Program-made: the position numbers and the translations under genes | Assembly: GCA_016722285.1 (NCBI GenBank) | Contig: JADKGI010000017.1 | Coordinates: 62,001 to 126,000, forward strand | Direction of reading: 5' to 3' | Length of the DNA stretch: 64,000 nucleotides | DNA from: Saprospiraceae bacterium | GTDB taxonomy: Bacteria > Bacteroidota > Bacteroidia > Chitinophagales > Saprospiraceae | Shown: positions 62,191 to 64,000 of the stretch, one piece after another | How the letters are laid out: each line of letters begins with the position of its first letter | How positions within the stretch are numbered: the stretch's first letter is position 1 | The notes under the pieces: model-generated | What the model saw: the letters and a program-made list of their open reading frames with translations, nothing else | Databases searched by the model: none | Told to the model about the DNA's origin: nothing

Positions 62191-62538
62191 ATGCGATACG
62201 CCGGTAGTATGCCTTATTTCCAGCTTACTCCGGTAAGGAAACCAATTAATGAGAAAAAAGTAAAGCAAATCAGTGCTACCAGAGTAACACTGATAGTCGT
62301 TGCTAATAGAGGAATTCCTATGAAATTCCATTGTCAGAATAACTGGAATGAGCAGGACGATTGGGCAAATGAATTTATAATAGACGCTACATATATCATA
62401 ATAGCAGCCACATACTGGTCTGGAAAATTTGCTGATATTATCAATGTAGAAGGTGATGTATTACCCTATATTTCACTTCTTCAAAATGGAGATATGGTTG
62501 TTAAGTACAGCAAAATAATAAAAGTACTGATACCTTAG
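62191..62538 (+). CDS. hypothetical protein, 115 aa
   Basis: I use ATG 62191 (MRYAGSMPYFQLTPV). The product has a hydrophobic stretch (VTLIVVANRGIPM), NWNEQDDWANEF and a second hydrophobic segment (ATYIIIAATYW). It is not recognised. It is divergent from the large barrel gene and convergent with the HTH/membrane pair. Existence moderately supported by composition. Confidence 0.4.
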   Translation: MRYAGSMPYFQLTPVRKPINEKKVKQISATRVTLIVVANRGIPMKFHCQNNWNEQDDWANEFIIDATYIIIAATYWSGKFADIINVEGDVLPYISLLQNGDMVVKYSKIIKVLIP

Positions 62539-62553
62539 CATGGTTTAGGGAGA

Positions 62554-62754
62554 CTAATCCCCTTCCTCCAAAGTAAATATGTCATTGACTGGTTTGCCAA
62601 AATAACGCGAAAGCTTTAATGCCAGTAATGTGGAAGGAACATATTTGCTGGCTTCAATAGAATTTATTGCTTGTCTTGAGACTCCGATAATATGGGCAAG
62701 TTCCTCCTGTGTGACGTTTTTGATGGCTCTTTCGACTTTGAGATTATTTTTCAT
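62554..62754 (-). CDS. small XRE-type regulator
   Basis: 66 residues, a single HTH_3 domain (VERAIKNVTQEELAHIIG then VSRQAINSIEASKYVPS) like the YozG group that is typically paired with a small membrane protein. Overlaps the upstream membrane gene by 11 bp. The three repeats at 63277-63333 are its probable operator. Confidence 0.85.
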   Translation of the reverse strand: MKNNLKVERAIKNVTQEELAHIIGVSRQAINSIEASKYVPSTLLALKLSRYFGKPVNDIFTLEEGD

Positions 62755-63238
62755 AATTTATGGTTTTTCGGTCCTGATACAGAATGTAATTAAACCTGAA
62801 GATAAAAAATATCAGGATGGTAAACATATTGAATATCATAATATATAAAAACTCAAAATCAAAAAAGAATAGAAAACAAAAAATCAGAATAAAATAATTT
62901 ATGTAAGTGGCCCAAAGAAGCGAATCCATTCTGGTCCTACTTATAAATTCATCTTCTGTTTTTTCTTTAGAGAATGCAATCATTATCAAAGACAGAAGGC
63001 ATACTACACCAACTACAGTTTGAGTATAATTGCCTGAAATAAAAGTAAAAAACATGCCTTTTTCAGCCTCATTTAATATTTTGATGCCACTTCCTGAATA
63101 GATGGCAAATACCTCGCTGCCTAACCAATCAAATTTTAAATCAAAAAATAATACGAAGAAACCCAGTATAAAAGAAGGTATGAATAAAAGCCATCCTAAT
63201 TTTTTATAAAAATCGGGCAATAACAGATTTGTGTTCAT
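62744..63238 (-). CDS. membrane protein paired with XRE regulator
   Basis: 164 residues from ATG 63238 (MNTNLLLPDFYKKLG). Four predicted membrane segments (about 15-35, 68-88, 105-135 in two passes, 140-160). Small XRE plus small membrane protein pairs are common in Firmicutes and Bacteroidota; some sense membrane state, but the function here is unknown. Translationally coupled to the regulator. Confidence 0.65.
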   Translation of the reverse strand: MNTNLLLPDFYKKLGWLLFIPSFILGFFVLFFDLKFDWLGSEVFAIYSGSGIKILNEAEKGMFFTFISGNYTQTVVGVVCLLSLIMIAFSKEKTEDEFISRTRMDSLLWATYINYFILIFCFLFFFDFEFLYIMIFNMFTILIFFIFRFNYILYQDRKTINYEK

Positions 63239-63665
63239 AATTTTAAGTTTAAATGTATTAAAACACAAATATATGCTATAAATTACATATTGTCAAGTAT
63301 AGATTACATTTTATTTATAATATCTTACATATTTTCCAAATTAGGTATGGTTTAACCTTAACTTTTATGAAAATAACTTACTTCATTAAATAAACTCAAT
63401 ATACCGATTTATGGTCATCATTTCTTTATTGATTTATAGCTAAGGTTTTGTTTTTTGGGTATTGGTCAGTGTGTCAAATACGAAACATGGTATATCATTG
63501 ACACTTATTGCATATCAAAGCTTACCAAATCTGGATATTTCTTTTCTTATCCTGAAACACACCTGAATAGTTATTGAGCCTCAAGGTATAGTGTGGTTTG
63601 AAATCTATCTATACTGAATAAACCGATTAAACTTGTTGATGGTAATAATGACTGACTTAAATAAA
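63239..63665. other. 427-bp intergenic region with operator-like repeats
   Basis: Holds the 63277-63333 repeats next to the HTH/membrane operon. The remaining ~330 bp show no gene. Confidence 0.5.
63277..63333 (-). promoter_or_regulatory. three operator-like direct repeats, 21-bp spacing
   Basis: TATAAATTACATATT (63277-63291), TATAGATTACATTTT (63298-63312) and AATATCTTACATATT (63319-63333) start exactly 21 bp apart, two helical turns. They lie 39-95 bp upstream of the membrane gene start, where the encoded XRE protein could bind cooperatively. Confidence 0.55.
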
Positions 63666-64000
63666 TCAGTCAGTTGACGGCAATTCTTCCATTTTATCTC
63701 CAAAGACATAATGATTAATCCATTGCCAATTGTGCCAAATGGCAGCAAGCCTTTCCTTTGGTTTGGTAATACCATGTCCGAAACCCTTATACACGATTAG
63801 CCTTGATGGAATTTTTCTATCCTGTAATCCCCGGTACAACTCATAGGCATTAGAAATGGGTACTCTATGGTCAAATTCACCATGCTGGATCAGTGTTGGA
63901 GTACTGGCTCTATTGATATTTGTCATTGGGGAAGTTTTCAGATAAACATTCATATCCTCCCACGGAGTAGATTGTAGGTATTGCCTTGTAAAAGGTGTAA
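63666..64000 (-). CDS. S9-family (prolyl oligopeptidase) peptidase, C-terminal part
   Basis: The gene enters from the right edge: the frame is open to 64000 (TPFTRQYLQSTPWEDM before the internal Met at 63953). Catalytic Asp in GEFDHRVP and His in KGFGHG; the Ser-containing part is outside the window. Sequence ends IWHNWQWINHYVFG plus tail. Such enzymes cleave short peptides in the periplasm. Partial at the 5' end. Confidence 0.85.
   Translation of the reverse strand, partial: TPFTRQYLQSTPWEDMNVYLKTSPMTNINRASTPTLIQHGEFDHRVPISNAYELYRGLQDRKIPSRLIVYKGFGHGITKPKERLAAIWHNWQWINHYVFGDKMEELPSTD

Noticed and set aside
1..64000. CRISPR array or cas genes
   Set aside because: No series of equal direct repeats with regular unique spacers was seen; the repeats found are inverted, or single tandem or interspersed copies.

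Overview
The window looks like a chromosome segment of a member of the Bacteroidota. The evidence is the repeated -7 promoter motif TAnnTTTG upstream of many genes, C-terminal type IX secretion (T9SS) sorting domains, Bacteroidota-type glycoside hydrolases (GH97, GH3), Cys-type lipoproteins and Reg_prop beta-propellers. A Saprospiraceae-like relative is a guess; no marker here settles it.

Region 1 (about 1-32.1 kb) is a mobile accessory zone. It is a series of one- to few-gene modules: microproteins, a controller protein plus single-chain R-M-S restriction enzyme, three toxin-antitoxin pairs (HigBA-like, RelE/XRE, HicAB), an ankyrin protein, a sensor-propeller lipoprotein, MarR/DUF1801, and a GlxA regulator with two SRPBCC genes. 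Many modules end in an imperfect inverted repeat with an AAC-type left core and GTT-type right core. These sites look like integron attC sites in the usual orientation (most genes on +, GTT core to the right). No integrase gene is in the window, so this would be a CALIN-type cassette cluster; that reading is an inference. The zone is broken by an IS110-family element (about 6.9-8.55 kb), an IS21-family element with clear 8-bp target duplication (14467-17143), and two ORF-less group II intron remnants, one of which splits an attC-like site just after its AAC core. Hairpins with variable stems and similar loops sit in intergenic DNA, in the intron domain V and at the end of istB.

Region 2 (32.3-39.4 kb) is a transition: a secreted GH3 enzyme, a third, badly decayed intron trace, a LytTR membrane regulator, a lipoprotein combining an intradiol-dioxygenase-like domain with a thioredoxin-like tail, and a frameshifted second propeller.

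Region 3 (39.6-64 kb) is mostly stable chromosome: tRNA-Gln, miaB with a sigma-54 activator and a PLP aminotransferase, an M14 carboxypeptidase, ComM/YifB, a ferredoxin reductase and 2Fe-2S ferredoxin, an O-methyltransferase, an EamA transporter, prs-rplY, then a glycan-degradation group (GH97, a six-hairpin glycosidase, a T9SS-exported pectate-lyase-like protein), a 1165-residue outer-membrane protein, an HTH/membrane pair with three operator-like repeats, and the end of an S9 peptidase.

Several genes carry single-base frameshifts (istA, DUF1801, hydrolase-deacylase fusion, propeller, prs, pectate lyase). Because prs is normally essential, at least some are probably sequence errors rather than true pseudogenes.
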